DNA of 43,805 nucleotides from a virus, in the IMG/VR virus record IMGVR_UViG_3300009488_000007, positions 1 to 43,805 of that record; one strand, given 5' to 3'. The notes beneath the pieces were generated by a model. The model did no database searches. It worked only from the letters and a program-made list of their open reading frames with translations, and was not told where the DNA came from. Positions 29,871-38,299 of the stretch are shown here, one piece after another. Every line of letters begins with the position of its first letter. Within the stretch, counting starts at the first letter, position 1. The translations under genes and the position numbers were made by a program.

Positions 29871-30146
29871 ATGCTTGGAGTTAAACATACCAGATTAACC
29901 ACCACTGGTGCTATCAAAACTACTGGTGGTAGGTTGCATTGGTTGATTATATCTAATGACAATGGTAGCAATAAGAGGGCTTGTATCCTCAATAATGCTA
30001 CTAGCGGAACAGGTAGTCCAGTAGCTAAGTTTTGGTGCCCACCTGAGGCTACGGTGCCGTTTTATTTTAACCCGCCTATGAACCTTGATACTGGTATCTA
30101 TATAGGAACGAATGATAACTTAGTGGTAACTGGTGGCTACGATTAG
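29871..30146 (+). CDS. Small beta-sandwich virion protein (91 residues)
   Basis: TAGGAGGAAGTT precedes ATG 29871. The sequence MLGVKHTRLTTTGAIKTTGG and PFYFNPPMNLDTGIYIGTND shows short strands with Gly and Asn turns, like small decoration or tail-tip domains. Conserved position among head and tail genes supports a structural role. No catalytic motif. Confidence 0.7.
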   Translation: MLGVKHTRLTTTGAIKTTGGRLHWLIISNDNGSNKRACILNNATSGTGSPVAKFWCPPEATVPFYFNPPMNLDTGIYIGTNDNLVVTGGYD

Positions 30147-30156
30147 GTGGTAATCA

Positions 30157-31176
30157 ATGAGGACTATCAGTTCATCCTTACAAGCTGCTCAGGAGGCGAC
30201 ATCAGGAACTCCTTTTGTTGGACTAGTATTCCGCAGTCCTAGCAATGGCTCTTACAACTACACCACCAGGAAGAAACTGGTAGAACATCATGAGGAGCCT
30301 TACAATGACTATGCCACCATCCTGCTAGACAATAGTGATAGAGAGGTAGTAGACCTAACTGGCTACTACATAGATATAGTCTATGGACATGATGGTGATG
30401 GTGTTGCTACTGCTAGGTTGTGGGTGAAATCCCAAGCCGACATTTCTATGGAGGGAAAGCTGGTAACAGTCCTATCCCTAGAAGGAGCATGGTCTCTTAT
30501 GGGAGAGCAGTTGTTGAGGGTTGGCAGTCCTCCACTGTATAATGACCAACCTTACACCGCCAACACTATTTATAGCATCCTACGAACTCTTATAGAAACA
30601 GAGTTGTCTATTGCTACTGGATTTGCCTTCTCTCTAAGCTCTCTGGGTGACCAGGATGACGGTATAATCAATGACTTTATCCCCCAGTTCTCCCCAAACC
30701 AAGTAGCTTTTGATGACTTTAACACCCTAATCCAAACACTAATGGCTATGACCAAATGCTACCTAAGGGCTAGGGCTGGATTGGTCTTTCAAATAGTTTA
30801 TCCACAAAGTGGTGATGACGAGGATGAAACCTACTACTCCTACCAAGCCCACTTCTTTTTTGAATATGCCGAGGTGAGGAACATAGTAATTCCGAACCAC
30901 ATTATAGTATTCTGTAACCAGCAAGAGGAAGGCTGGGTAGCAGAACTTATTATTACTGGTGAGGCAGAGGATTCGGACCAGCAGGGTAGGTATATGGAGG
31001 TCATCGGCCCGTTCACCGCACCTACAATAACCAGTCAGGGTGATGCCGATAACCGAGCAGACGCTATATTGTCCAAGTTGAAGGCTGAGGTTTTGGCTGG
31101 TAGGTTAGTAATCCCACATGATTGTAGTGTGGAGCTATATGATAGGGTTAAGGTATATGATGGGAGAGGGACATAA
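30157..31176 (+). CDS. Tail/baseplate structural protein (339 residues)
   Basis: The protein starts MRTISSSLQAAQEATSGTPF. Its first 110 residues read like the N-terminal hub domain found in phage baseplate proteins (KKLVEHHEEPYNDYATILLD then NSDREVVDLTGYYIDIVYGH). The remainder mixes strands and helices without motif (FDDFNTLIQTLMAMTKCYLR; GRLVIPHDCSVELYDRVKVY, the latter resembling late hub strands). I place it in the tail tip or baseplate with moderate confidence. Confidence 0.55.
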   Translation: MRTISSSLQAAQEATSGTPFVGLVFRSPSNGSYNYTTRKKLVEHHEEPYNDYATILLDNSDREVVDLTGYYIDIVYGHDGDGVATARLWVKSQADISMEGKLVTVLSLEGAWSLMGEQLLRVGSPPLYNDQPYTANTIYSILRTLIETELSIATGFAFSLSSLGDQDDGIINDFIPQFSPNQVAFDDFNTLIQTLMAMTKCYLRARAGLVFQIVYPQSGDDEDETYYSYQAHFFFEYAEVRNIVIPNHIIVFCNQQEEGWVAELIITGEAEDSDQQGRYMEVIGPFTAPTITSQGDADNRADAILSKLKAEVLAGRLVIPHDCSVELYDRVKVYDGRGT

Positions 31177-32360
31177 TGGCATTAAATATATTGAGTGTTC
31201 ATAGGACTCATTGCCCTACACATACGGGAAGTAAGGATGCTGATTCGGCAGTAGCCTATGCTATTTGTCGTGGTGCATCGGCAGCCACTGAATGTAACAC
31301 GGGTGCTAATGCTGATATTGCACAAGACCATGAACTTGAGAACTCCGACCATGCATTTACTCTTTCCAGGCTTGGTATATTTTTCCTAATAGATATACCT
31401 GCAGGTTCAACAATATCATCAGCTACCCTAACGCTTGCAATGTATAAGTATCCCGATCCATTTGCGGAAGCAACCGATTATGATTGGACTTTATCAATAC
31501 GGTACAACGCCAGTTTATCCGACCCTGGTGAAGCAGGTGTTTGTCCTGTGACAGATTGGCCTACGTACCTAGGTGGAACACAACTTGTCAGTAAGTATGC
31601 AGATGACTTGGAGCTATATAAAGATGACTATGAATTTGACATACCTATTACTAAGGAGATAGACGAGGTAACTGTTCCAATCGTTGTGCCACAGACATAC
31701 CTAAAACTTGCCCTAATGTCAAGTAAGGATTTGGCTGGTACTGCACCTGATGACACCCAGAGAACGTCCGAAAGGGTACGCATAGACCCTGATGAAACAT
31801 ACCTAAGACTTGTATATACTCTTGCAACAACTGATGTGGATACGGACCCAGCCACTTTAGTTACTGGAATTTCAGCCACCCTTAATGGCACTTTGGTCTA
31901 TGATGCTGGGGAGGATTGTGCCTGTAGTTTTGAGTGGGGATTAACTACAGATTATGGTGGTACAACCACACCAGAAAACAAAAATACAGGTGAAACCTTC
32001 TCCGCTGGCATAACTGGATTGTTGCCTGATACAACCTACCACTTCAGGGCTAAGGCCGTTAACAGCTATGGCACTTTCTATGGTGCTGACAGGACATTTG
32101 GAAGTACTGGCAGTATATACCCCAGTGTGTCAACTGTTAGGGTATCTAGTTTAGTTCACCGTTGGGTTCCAGGTAGCTATACCTTGGAGTGCACGTTAGG
32201 AGGGTTAACATCCGATTTAGGTTTGATAGTACCATCAGGGAAGCCAACTCCAATACTACCAACCTTGCCCAGTTGTGCACCTGATGAGGTATTGAGTTGG
32301 TCTTTAGAGAGAGGTTACTTCTGCTTGCCTAAAGCGGAAATACCACCAGGAAAGTATTAA
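31176..32360 (+). CDS. Tail protein with fibronectin-III-like domain (394 residues)
   Basis: The start overlaps the previous stop by one base. Residues 1-215 resemble a carbohydrate-binding or DNRLRE-type beta sandwich (LGIFFLIDIPAGSTISSATL, ERVRIDPDETYLRLVYTL). Residues 225-310 have the rhythm of a fibronectin-III repeat (ISATLNGTLVYDAG, FEWGLTTDYG, GLLPDTTYHFRAKAVNSYG). The C-terminus is polar with two cysteines. Such modules bind cell-surface sugars, so a receptor-binding role is likely. Confidence 0.6.
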   Translation: MALNILSVHRTHCPTHTGSKDADSAVAYAICRGASAATECNTGANADIAQDHELENSDHAFTLSRLGIFFLIDIPAGSTISSATLTLAMYKYPDPFAEATDYDWTLSIRYNASLSDPGEAGVCPVTDWPTYLGGTQLVSKYADDLELYKDDYEFDIPITKEIDEVTVPIVVPQTYLKLALMSSKDLAGTAPDDTQRTSERVRIDPDETYLRLVYTLATTDVDTDPATLVTGISATLNGTLVYDAGEDCACSFEWGLTTDYGGTTTPENKNTGETFSAGITGLLPDTTYHFRAKAVNSYGTFYGADRTFGSTGSIYPSVSTVRVSSLVHRWVPGSYTLECTLGGLTSDLGLIVPSGKPTPILPTLPSCAPDEVLSWSLERGYFCLPKAEIPPGKY

Positions 32361-32361
32361 A

Positions 32362-32631
32362 ATGGGTAGGGAAAAAACAGGAAAACGGTATAAGAGTTTT
32401 GAGGATTTGGAGAGGCGCTGGCCCAGAATACCAGCTGGCCTAATAGCTACATGGGGACTATCAGGCATGATGCCCATTGGAGTGTATGGCTCAGCCTACT
32501 ACTGTAGGTGTGTGTATGGTGTTAGTTATGGAATATATGGGGCAAGTAGCTATGATGACTGTTATTATTGCCCATGTACATTGGCTGGGATTTATGGTAG
32601 TGGTAGCTACGGAGACTGTATTTACAACTAA
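32362..32631 (+). CDS. Gly/Tyr/Cys-rich repetitive protein (89 residues)
   Basis: The N-terminal 35 residues are basic and ordinary (MGREKTGKRYKSFEDLERRW). From residue 36 the sequence becomes a repeat of YG, SY and C: IGVYGSAYYCRCVYGVSYGI, then YGASSYDDCYYCPC and GIYGSGSYGDCIYN. Seven cysteines and many Tyr-Gly pairs suggest an extended, aromatic, possibly disulfide-linked adhesive tail segment. It is neither a zinc ribbon nor a known enzyme. Confidence 0.75.
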   Translation: MGREKTGKRYKSFEDLERRWPRIPAGLIATWGLSGMMPIGVYGSAYYCRCVYGVSYGIYGASSYDDCYYCPCTLAGIYGSGSYGDCIYN

Positions 32632-32643
32632 AGGAGGCGAACT

Positions 32644-33516
32644 ATGGGAACAGGAACAGCAATAGCAGCGGGTGATTTAATCACCCACACCAAAATGAAC
32701 CTGAAGTTGGAGAACTATAACCTTATAGATGACCAGGAGCTAAAGTTTGGTGATGGCAGCGATGTAGTTATTGATTGGGATGGTGACAAACTACAGATAA
32801 TTCCAGCCGCAAACGACACAGGAGCAATAAACTTTGGTGATGGCAGTAGCGACATAGATGTTAAGGTATTCCTAGGCTCCACCAACGAGTATGCCGAGTT
32901 TAATGTTGGTGATAGTAAGGTAAACCTTGCAGGTGTAGCTTCTACCATACTGTCTATAACCAGCACTTTGATTGGTTCTGTAGCGGACAATGCTGTGGAG
33001 ATAACAGTTACCGATAGCCAAACCATTGCCACTGGTGTTACTAGGGGTCTGTATATTAACTATACTTCTGGAGGGATAAACACAGGAGGTGAAGCTGATG
33101 GTTTGGGAATAGACTTTACAGTAACTGCAAACACGGCAGGATATGCCTATGGCTTAGCAATCTATACAGCAACAAGTGGTGACCCTGATATAGCTTTCCT
33201 CTCTGCTCTTAGTATCTATGCCGATGATGTGGGTAGTGGCACAGTTAGTGGCTTTGTGTGCATTGACATCGGTAAAACATCAGCCAATGCTGGAACAAGT
33301 AGGGATGCCTTTATGCGTTTTAGGACCCATTCGGGAACAACCGATAGTGTATTCCTTATTGAGGGTTCCGAAATGGCTAATTACTTATTCAACTGGAGTG
33401 ATGGCGTTGGAGTTCCTTGGGAGAGTGGAGACATAACCGATGGTAAAGCGTGTAGCGGTGGGCTTCGCTGTAATATAAACGGTGTTGTTGGAGTAATTCC
33501 ACTTTACGCAGATTAA
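32644..33516 (+). CDS. Tail fibre or spike protein (290 residues)
   Basis: GGAGGCGAACT precedes ATG 32644. The beginning MGTGTAIAAGDLITHTKMNL and LKFGDGSDVVIDWDGDKLQI is a phrase common in metagenomic phage fibres. The centre is Gly/Thr/Ser-rich strands typical of trimeric fibres (TGVTRGLYINYTSGGINTGG, GYAYGLAIYTATSG). Its end FNWSDGVGVPWESGD followed by KACSGGLRCNINGVVGVIPL resembles a C-terminal knob. Role inferred: host attachment. Confidence 0.65.
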   Translation: MGTGTAIAAGDLITHTKMNLKLENYNLIDDQELKFGDGSDVVIDWDGDKLQIIPAANDTGAINFGDGSSDIDVKVFLGSTNEYAEFNVGDSKVNLAGVASTILSITSTLIGSVADNAVEITVTDSQTIATGVTRGLYINYTSGGINTGGEADGLGIDFTVTANTAGYAYGLAIYTATSGDPDIAFLSALSIYADDVGSGTVSGFVCIDIGKTSANAGTSRDAFMRFRTHSGTTDSVFLIEGSEMANYLFNWSDGVGVPWESGDITDGKACSGGLRCNINGVVGVIPLYAD

Positions 33517-33525
33517 GGAGGTACG

Positions 33526-33930
33526 ATGGACGTTACTAATAGGGATGTCTTTGAGGCTAGGAATGCTATACAAGAGTTGCTGAGGCTAAAACTACCTGTG
33601 AAGTCTAGTTATCAGGTAGCCAAGTTGGGTAGGAAATTAAATGAGGTCTTGAGGGATATAGATGTTACCAGGCGAGCTTTGATAGAGAAGTATGGGACAG
33701 AATCCAAGAGAGGTGGCAAAGAGGTTAAACCAGATAACCCAGACTATGGTAAGTTCATGGCTGAGTTTGATGAGCTACTGGATTTAGAGGTCAGTGTTGT
33801 GGCTGACAAGGCGAAGATTCCAGATAAGATTTCTGCAACCTGTGAGAAATGTAGCCACAACATGGACAGGCAATTTGAGATTGAGCCATGGATTCTGGCT
33901 GCCTTGGATAAATTCATAGATGTAATGTGA
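33526..33930 (+). CDS. DUF1617-like phage protein (134 residues)
   Basis: AAGGAGGTACG precedes ATG 33526. The pattern ARNAIQELLRLKLPVKSSYQ, VAKLGRKLNEVLRDIDVTRR and a late EIEPWILAALDKF recalls the DUF1617 family of phage proteins found near tail genes. A CEKCSHNMD loop near residue 107 adds a Cys pair. Function unknown; its place among tail genes suggests assembly or virion association. Confidence 0.65.
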   Translation: MDVTNRDVFEARNAIQELLRLKLPVKSSYQVAKLGRKLNEVLRDIDVTRRALIEKYGTESKRGGKEVKPDNPDYGKFMAEFDELLDLEVSVVADKAKIPDKISATCEKCSHNMDRQFEIEPWILAALDKFIDVM

Positions 33931-33936
33931 GGAGAA

Positions 33937-34125
33937 ATGCCAATCATAAACATACCACCACTGAGAGAGGCTGATGCCCCCAGAAAGTATAAGTTGCAGG
34001 CTAGGACTGAAGTTGGATTGGAGTCAGCTATCAAGAGGCTAGAAAAAGCCTTTACTGAGGGGGATACCAGGAGACCAAGATTTCCTGCTGTAGGTGAGGA
34101 TATAGCCCACAAGATAAGGAGGTAA
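33937..34125 (+). CDS. Conserved small phage protein (62 residues)
   Basis: The product MPIINIPPLREADAPRKYKL then QARTEVGLESAIKRLEKAFT and a basic end is short, with one helix. It sits 6 bases after the previous gene and 3 before the next. Similar tiny proteins occur at this place in related genomes as I recall them. Possibly a connector accessory; no motif supports this directly. Confidence 0.7.
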   Translation: MPIINIPPLREADAPRKYKLQARTEVGLESAIKRLEKAFTEGDTRRPRFPAVGEDIAHKIRR

Positions 34126-34128
34126 CCA

Positions 34129-35364
34129 ATGTCCTTTGCAACAAGATATGTAGGTGAATACCAGACAGAAATCTGGAGGGATTTGAAGGGTGATGTGGAC
34201 CTTTGGACTAGCGTTGAAGTAACCAGGTGCATAGAAAGGGCTGTGGATGACCTGAGTAGATTTTATCCGTTGGAGGCTGTTTATGAACATACCATAGTCC
34301 AGGATGTAACTGCTGAACATTGGACAGCCAGCGGTGCTGACAGAGGGTTCGTTGCATTAGGCTATAAACCTATCAAGCCTGGTTCAGAGACGGTTACGGA
34401 TAGTAGTGGTACTGCTTGTACCAAAGACACTGACTATACCATTGATTATATAAATGGTAGGATAGCCCATCATGCTGGAGGGGAAATAGATAGTAGTGAG
34501 GCTGATTGCCACATCACCTATAAGAAGGATATGTTGGGTATAGACCTGTCAGCCATTATTACCAATATGATAAGGATAGTTCATGTGGAATATCCTGTTG
34601 ATAGGGTTCCTCAGCAGAAGGTATCCTTTAGCATCTGGAATAACTTTATGTATATAGGCAGCCAAAAAACAGGAGAGTCCCAAATCCAACTTACAGACAA
34701 GGAGCATGTAGCCATTTACTACGAAAAACCTCATACTGCTCCAACGGCTACTGCTGCTCCTAGCTACCCAGCCTTCCTAGATGAGGTTATCTGTATTGGT
34801 GCTGCTGCCTATGCCTTGCTAATGATGGCTTTGAAATATGAACATCAGGCAGTTACGGATATAGCCTATGTGGATGTGGCGTTGGACAAGATAGCCCTTG
34901 CGATGAACGGTGTGGATGGGCAAATAACCGCAGCCTTAGCGGTATGGACTGATGAGAATACTGCAATAGAGCTTGTTGACAGTGCCTTGGATTCAGGAGT
35001 TGATTATCTAGGTAGTGGCGAATCCTTAATAAACACTGTCAATGTTGGTGATAATGTTCCTGAACTTCATAGGGATTATGCCAATGCTAGTGCGGCCTTA
35101 GCTGAGAGGTATTATTTGGTAGCTAGAGCTTGGGAACAGAAGCGGGCTGACATCCTTACTGTAGCTGCTAGGTACATAGACAAGGCTGATGCTTGGAATG
35201 GTGAGGCTCAAAGCAGAATTGCTAATGCTGGATTGTATTTGGAAATAGCCACTAGATTTAGGCAGGAAGGGCTAGAGAGACGAAACGAGTTCTGGTCAAT
35301 CCTCCGTGACAAAAGCGAATACAGGAAGCGAGTATCCTCCACACCAGTTAGACAGCCAGCCTAG
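34129..35364 (+). CDS. Head-tail adaptor-like structural protein (411 residues)
   Basis: The N-terminal 60 residues (LWTSVEVTRCIERAVDDLSR) resemble the helical start of gp6-type head-tail adaptors. The middle is a beta domain (YKPIKPGSETVTDSSGTACT), and from 215 on the protein is a helical coil rich in Ala with ADILTVAARYIDKADAWNGE. It is the last gene of the virion module, followed by a strong terminator. A tail tubular or short-tail component is an alternative. Confidence 0.55.
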   Translation: MSFATRYVGEYQTEIWRDLKGDVDLWTSVEVTRCIERAVDDLSRFYPLEAVYEHTIVQDVTAEHWTASGADRGFVALGYKPIKPGSETVTDSSGTACTKDTDYTIDYINGRIAHHAGGEIDSSEADCHITYKKDMLGIDLSAIITNMIRIVHVEYPVDRVPQQKVSFSIWNNFMYIGSQKTGESQIQLTDKEHVAIYYEKPHTAPTATAAPSYPAFLDEVICIGAAAYALLMMALKYEHQAVTDIAYVDVALDKIALAMNGVDGQITAALAVWTDENTAIELVDSALDSGVDYLGSGESLINTVNVGDNVPELHRDYANASAALAERYYLVARAWEQKRADILTVAARYIDKADAWNGEAQSRIANAGLYLEIATRFRQEGLERRNEFWSILRDKSEYRKRVSSTPVRQPA

Positions 35365-35374
35365 TTAGGTTGGG

Positions 35375-35410
35375 TAGAGGTTCCCGAAATGGCAACAGCG
35401 GGAACCTCTA
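35375..35410 (+). terminator. Strong terminator ending the virion operon
   Basis: TAGAGGTTCCCG (35375-35386) and CGGGAACCTCTA (35399-35410) are a perfect 12-bp stem with a 12-base loop (AAATGGCAACAG), followed by TTTATT. It lies 11 bases after the stop at 35364. The converging polymerase gene ends at 35412, right at the far foot. On the minus strand no T-run follows, so the hairpin mainly stops plus-strand transcription. Confidence 0.9.
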
Positions 35411-35411
35411 T

Positions 35412-37112
35412 TTATTCCCACCTCTCCAAATACCTTACTTCCACTGGTGTGTGAAAAGGAGCTATATCCTCCAATGGCTCAAACCTATAATTAGGAGTGA
35501 ATCCATCAACCAACAACTCATCGTGTACCTGTAACCTTGTATCCAAATCCTTACACACTATCAGTCCTCGTTTAAGAATTTCCGCCGCTGAACCTTGACA
35601 TGGATAATCAATAGCCTTACGTTTGATGCCGTCAATACTTTCCTCATCAGGAGTAGGTAGTCTTATGTTCCTGCCAAATACAGTCTTAGCTATACCAGTC
35701 CTTAAAGCGTTATCCTGTCTTGAATCAATCCAGTCCATAGCCTGTGGAAACTTTTTGCCCCACATATCCCTTAGCTGCCTAACTCTGCCAATGCTCCTAA
35801 TACCTAAATGCTCCATCAGTGTTTCATCCGTAGCTCCGTAGGTCATAGCCAGATTTGTCAGCTTACCTAATCTCCTAGCCACATCCATAAAGATTGCCAC
35901 CTGTAAATGTATATCTGCATCCTCATTCCTTGTACCGTCTGGATTGTATTTTGGCAGTGAGAAAATATGCTGCATTTCCTTATCACCAGACAGGTAGGCT
36001 AGGACTCTAGGTTCCAGCTGTTCCCAATCAACGTCCGTCCATATTCCATTATCAGGTAGTAGGATGCCTCTACAATTATGTGGATACATACTGCCATCCT
36101 TGCGGAATTTGCCTGGTATATTCTGCATATTCCTATCAGTAGAACTAGGTCGTCCAGTAATAGCATCTAGGTGGAAATGTGTGTAGGCTCTTTCATCATG
36201 GCTCCAAGGCTTTATATACGTGTTTAGTAGTTTGGCATTACCCCTATACTGCAACACAATAGAGGCTAATGGGTCATCCATCATCTCCAATACTTTCTTA
36301 GCTGAAGATAGGTTTCTCCTTCCTCGTCCTTTGGTAAATGGGAGTTTGGAGAAGATAGAATAGGCTTTCCTAGTAGCTAGGACATAGGCTACCTGTTGAG
36401 GGGAACCAGGATTGAATCCAATATCCTCACACATGGCGTAGTAGTAGTCCACCTGCTCCTGTAGCTCATTTTCTACTTGTTTCCTAGCCTCTTGGTCTAT
36501 CAACAGTCCTCTATTAGACATTTCAATCATTATAGGAATGGTCTGCATTTCTATATCCAGATACTTATGGTCAATGTCCTCCCAAAACTCGTAGTATAAC
36601 TTGAGGCAGGCTCCACTATGTTGCATACACATTTTAGCCATTACAGCCTGTTCAATATCTAAAGTGGTTCCGCCTGCTGGTAAGTATTCCCTAACCTCAT
36701 GGACTTCCATTTTGTGTATATGGGATAAGTCAACCAATCTATTAAACTTATGGCATAGCAACCTGGACATTACGGTAGTATCCTTAACATTGGTGGTATC
36801 AACCTCATATTCCCTAAGTGCGGATAGGTCAAACAAGGCATTATGGATTGCCTTAGCTATGGTAGGGTCTCTGAGTAAGTGCCAGGGAGTAGCTGGTGAT
36901 GGTTCAGGAAACAATACAAAATAGAAACTGGTTGTAGGTTTGATTGATATACCCACACCAATGGCTATACGTTCCTTGAGGCTGATAGTCTCTACATCCA
37001 CTCCTACGAGCTTAGGTGACTGTTCAACCAGCAACTGTTTGTGGATTCTGGAGTGTGGTTCCTCCTCACCCATATAATAGAAGTTGGCATTAGGGTCGTG
37101 GACAAAATGCAA
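35412..37112 (-). CDS. polA: Family A DNA polymerase with 3'-5' exonuclease domain
   Basis: The 566-residue protein starts at TTG 37112-37110, after GGAGGG. The N-terminal exonuclease shows DVETISL (Asp39, Glu41) as in DEDD nucleases. The polymerase domain has motif A DWEQLEPR (Asp362, Glu367), motif B KLTNLAMTYG (Lys417, Tyr425) and motif C VHDELLVD (Asp531). No 5' nuclease domain is present. The residue equivalent to Phe762 of E. coli Pol I is Leu421. This polymerase would copy the phage genome with the helicase (1700) and the ligase (3239). It is the last gene of the replication operon and ends at the terminator. Confidence 0.93.
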   Translation of the reverse strand: MHFVHDPNANFYYMGEEEPHSRIHKQLLVEQSPKLVGVDVETISLKERIAIGVGISIKPTTSFYFVLFPEPSPATPWHLLRDPTIAKAIHNALFDLSALREYEVDTTNVKDTTVMSRLLCHKFNRLVDLSHIHKMEVHEVREYLPAGGTTLDIEQAVMAKMCMQHSGACLKLYYEFWEDIDHKYLDIEMQTIPIMIEMSNRGLLIDQEARKQVENELQEQVDYYYAMCEDIGFNPGSPQQVAYVLATRKAYSIFSKLPFTKGRGRRNLSSAKKVLEMMDDPLASIVLQYRGNAKLLNTYIKPWSHDERAYTHFHLDAITGRPSSTDRNMQNIPGKFRKDGSMYPHNCRGILLPDNGIWTDVDWEQLEPRVLAYLSGDKEMQHIFSLPKYNPDGTRNEDADIHLQVAIFMDVARRLGKLTNLAMTYGATDETLMEHLGIRSIGRVRQLRDMWGKKFPQAMDWIDSRQDNALRTGIAKTVFGRNIRLPTPDEESIDGIKRKAIDYPCQGSAAEILKRGLIVCKDLDTRLQVHDELLVDGFTPNYRFEPLEDIAPFHTPVEVRYLERWE

Positions 37113-37229
37113 TTATTGTTCCCTCCACCTTATGACCTTACCATTACACTTGCCCTCTTTAATTTTCCTAACCATTATCTTATGTATATGGTTAAGGAAT
37201 TTTCTAATAGGTGCAAATTTATCTTCCAT
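37113..37229 (-). CDS. Basic 38-residue peptide before the polymerase
   Basis: ATG at 37229-37227 overlaps the methyltransferase stop as TAATG; its own stop TAA (37115-37113) is directly next to the polymerase TTG. The peptide MEDKFAPIRKFLNHIHKIMV then RKIKEGKCNGKVIRWREQ is basic. The upstream site GGAGAG is fair. It might exist mostly to couple translation of the polymerase with its TTG start. Confidence 0.6.
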   Translation of the reverse strand: MEDKFAPIRKFLNHIHKIMVRKIKEGKCNGKVIRWREQ

Positions 37230-38041
37230 TATACTCTCCTATAAATCATAATATCCTCATCCCATACCACCTCTTTACCTTGGCTAGCAGCTATTTTGGT
37301 AAATCCGTGGCCAGGAGTTTTCCACTTTTCCCAAAGCTCTAATTGAAATCCTACTGCCTCACATACCTTATCAGCCCATTTGGATAGGTAAACTCTTTTA
37401 CCTTCCTCTATCCTATCCTTTATTATTATGGTTAATGTACCACTTATGGGCAGACTTTGATAACATAACTTGTAGACCTTTTCCATTTCCATCTTATAGA
37501 GGAATGGATTTAGCTTACTAACATTCCGTGGAGACTTACTGTATTCCATCATCATTCTGTCCTGGTCAACCAACCAGTTATCAGGGGCATCTTCACGCCT
37601 TTTGCGTACCCTGGTTGCTTTCATAGCTTGGGCATAGGGAGGCGAAGTTACTATATGATTGCAAGGAATTGGTAGAATCAACCTATTATCATAGTGGATT
37701 AGAGTAACCAAATCACCAGCACCAGGAACCTGTTTGCTCAATTCCTCCTTAGCCTGTAGTTGGAGTTTGTGATAGCCATCCTCAATCTCTATTAGGATTA
37801 TCCTATAGCCCTGCAAGGCAGCTATCATTAGTGTACCTGTTCCTCCAAATGGGTCAAGCAGAACATCACCTTCTCCTGCTACATACTCTATTATAGCCTG
37901 CTGGAGGTGGAAGTTCATCTTAGCAGGATGTTTCATAACTTCCTCGGGGAAGAACAAGGATTTTCTGTCCTTAGTATCCTTAGGAAATAGTATCCAGCCT
38001 TCCTCATTTCTTGGGTATTCTGGAGCAAATATCTTTTCCAT
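37229..38041 (-). CDS. Orphan DNA methyltransferase (amino-type, SPPY motif)
   Basis: The 270-residue enzyme has DPFGGTGT (residues 63-70), the S-adenosylmethionine-binding motif I of DNA amino-methylases, followed by motif IV TSPPY (132-136). SPPY is frequent in N4-cytosine enzymes and also occurs in N6-adenine ones. The pre-motif HPAKMNFHLQQAIIEY is that of COG0863 methylases. No restriction endonuclease gene is adjacent, so it probably protects phage DNA from host enzymes. The recognition sequence cannot be read from the protein. Confidence 0.85.
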   Translation of the reverse strand: MEKIFAPEYPRNEEGWILFPKDTKDRKSLFFPEEVMKHPAKMNFHLQQAIIEYVAGEGDVLLDPFGGTGTLMIAALQGYRIILIEIEDGYHKLQLQAKEELSKQVPGAGDLVTLIHYDNRLILPIPCNHIVTSPPYAQAMKATRVRKRREDAPDNWLVDQDRMMMEYSKSPRNVSKLNPFLYKMEMEKVYKLCYQSLPISGTLTIIIKDRIEEGKRVYLSKWADKVCEAVGFQLELWEKWKTPGHGFTKIAASQGKEVVWDEDIMIYRRV

Positions 38042-38044
38042 GCT

Positions 38045-38299
38045 TTATTTTGTCTCTCCTATCACCCATAGTCTATTACAGTTTGGGCAAATAAACATCT
38101 TATTTCCATCAGGAGGAGAGTACCAGTCCAGAGGAACCTTACACTTAAAGCAATAAGGGATGAAGGCAATATAGAGGGTGTTCCAGATTTGGCGTAATGA
38201 TTCTCCAATTTCCATTGTCTTGTATGGGATAACATTAACCATTGGTGGAGAGCCAGCTAATCCTCTTATAGTATCAACACCTGGTATCCTCTCAGACAT
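38045..38299 (-). CDS. Zinc-ribbon protein (84 residues)
   Basis: The C-terminal half carries YCFKCKVPLDWYSPPDGNKM and FICPNCNRLWVIGE, a classical zinc ribbon with two CxxC knuckles. The N-terminal half is polar with one helix (EIGESLRQIWNTLYIAFI). It overlaps the next upstream gene by 8 bases. It lies among recombination and replication genes; partner unknown. Confidence 0.8.
   Translation of the reverse strand: MSERIPGVDTIRGLAGSPPMVNVIPYKTMEIGESLRQIWNTLYIAFIPYCFKCKVPLDWYSPPDGNKMFICPNCNRLWVIGETK

Noticed and set aside
33744-34320. Long minus-strand frames opposite the tail genes
   Set aside because: They overlap well-supported plus-strand genes with ribosome sites and recognisable patterns; composition is that of complementary-strand reading.
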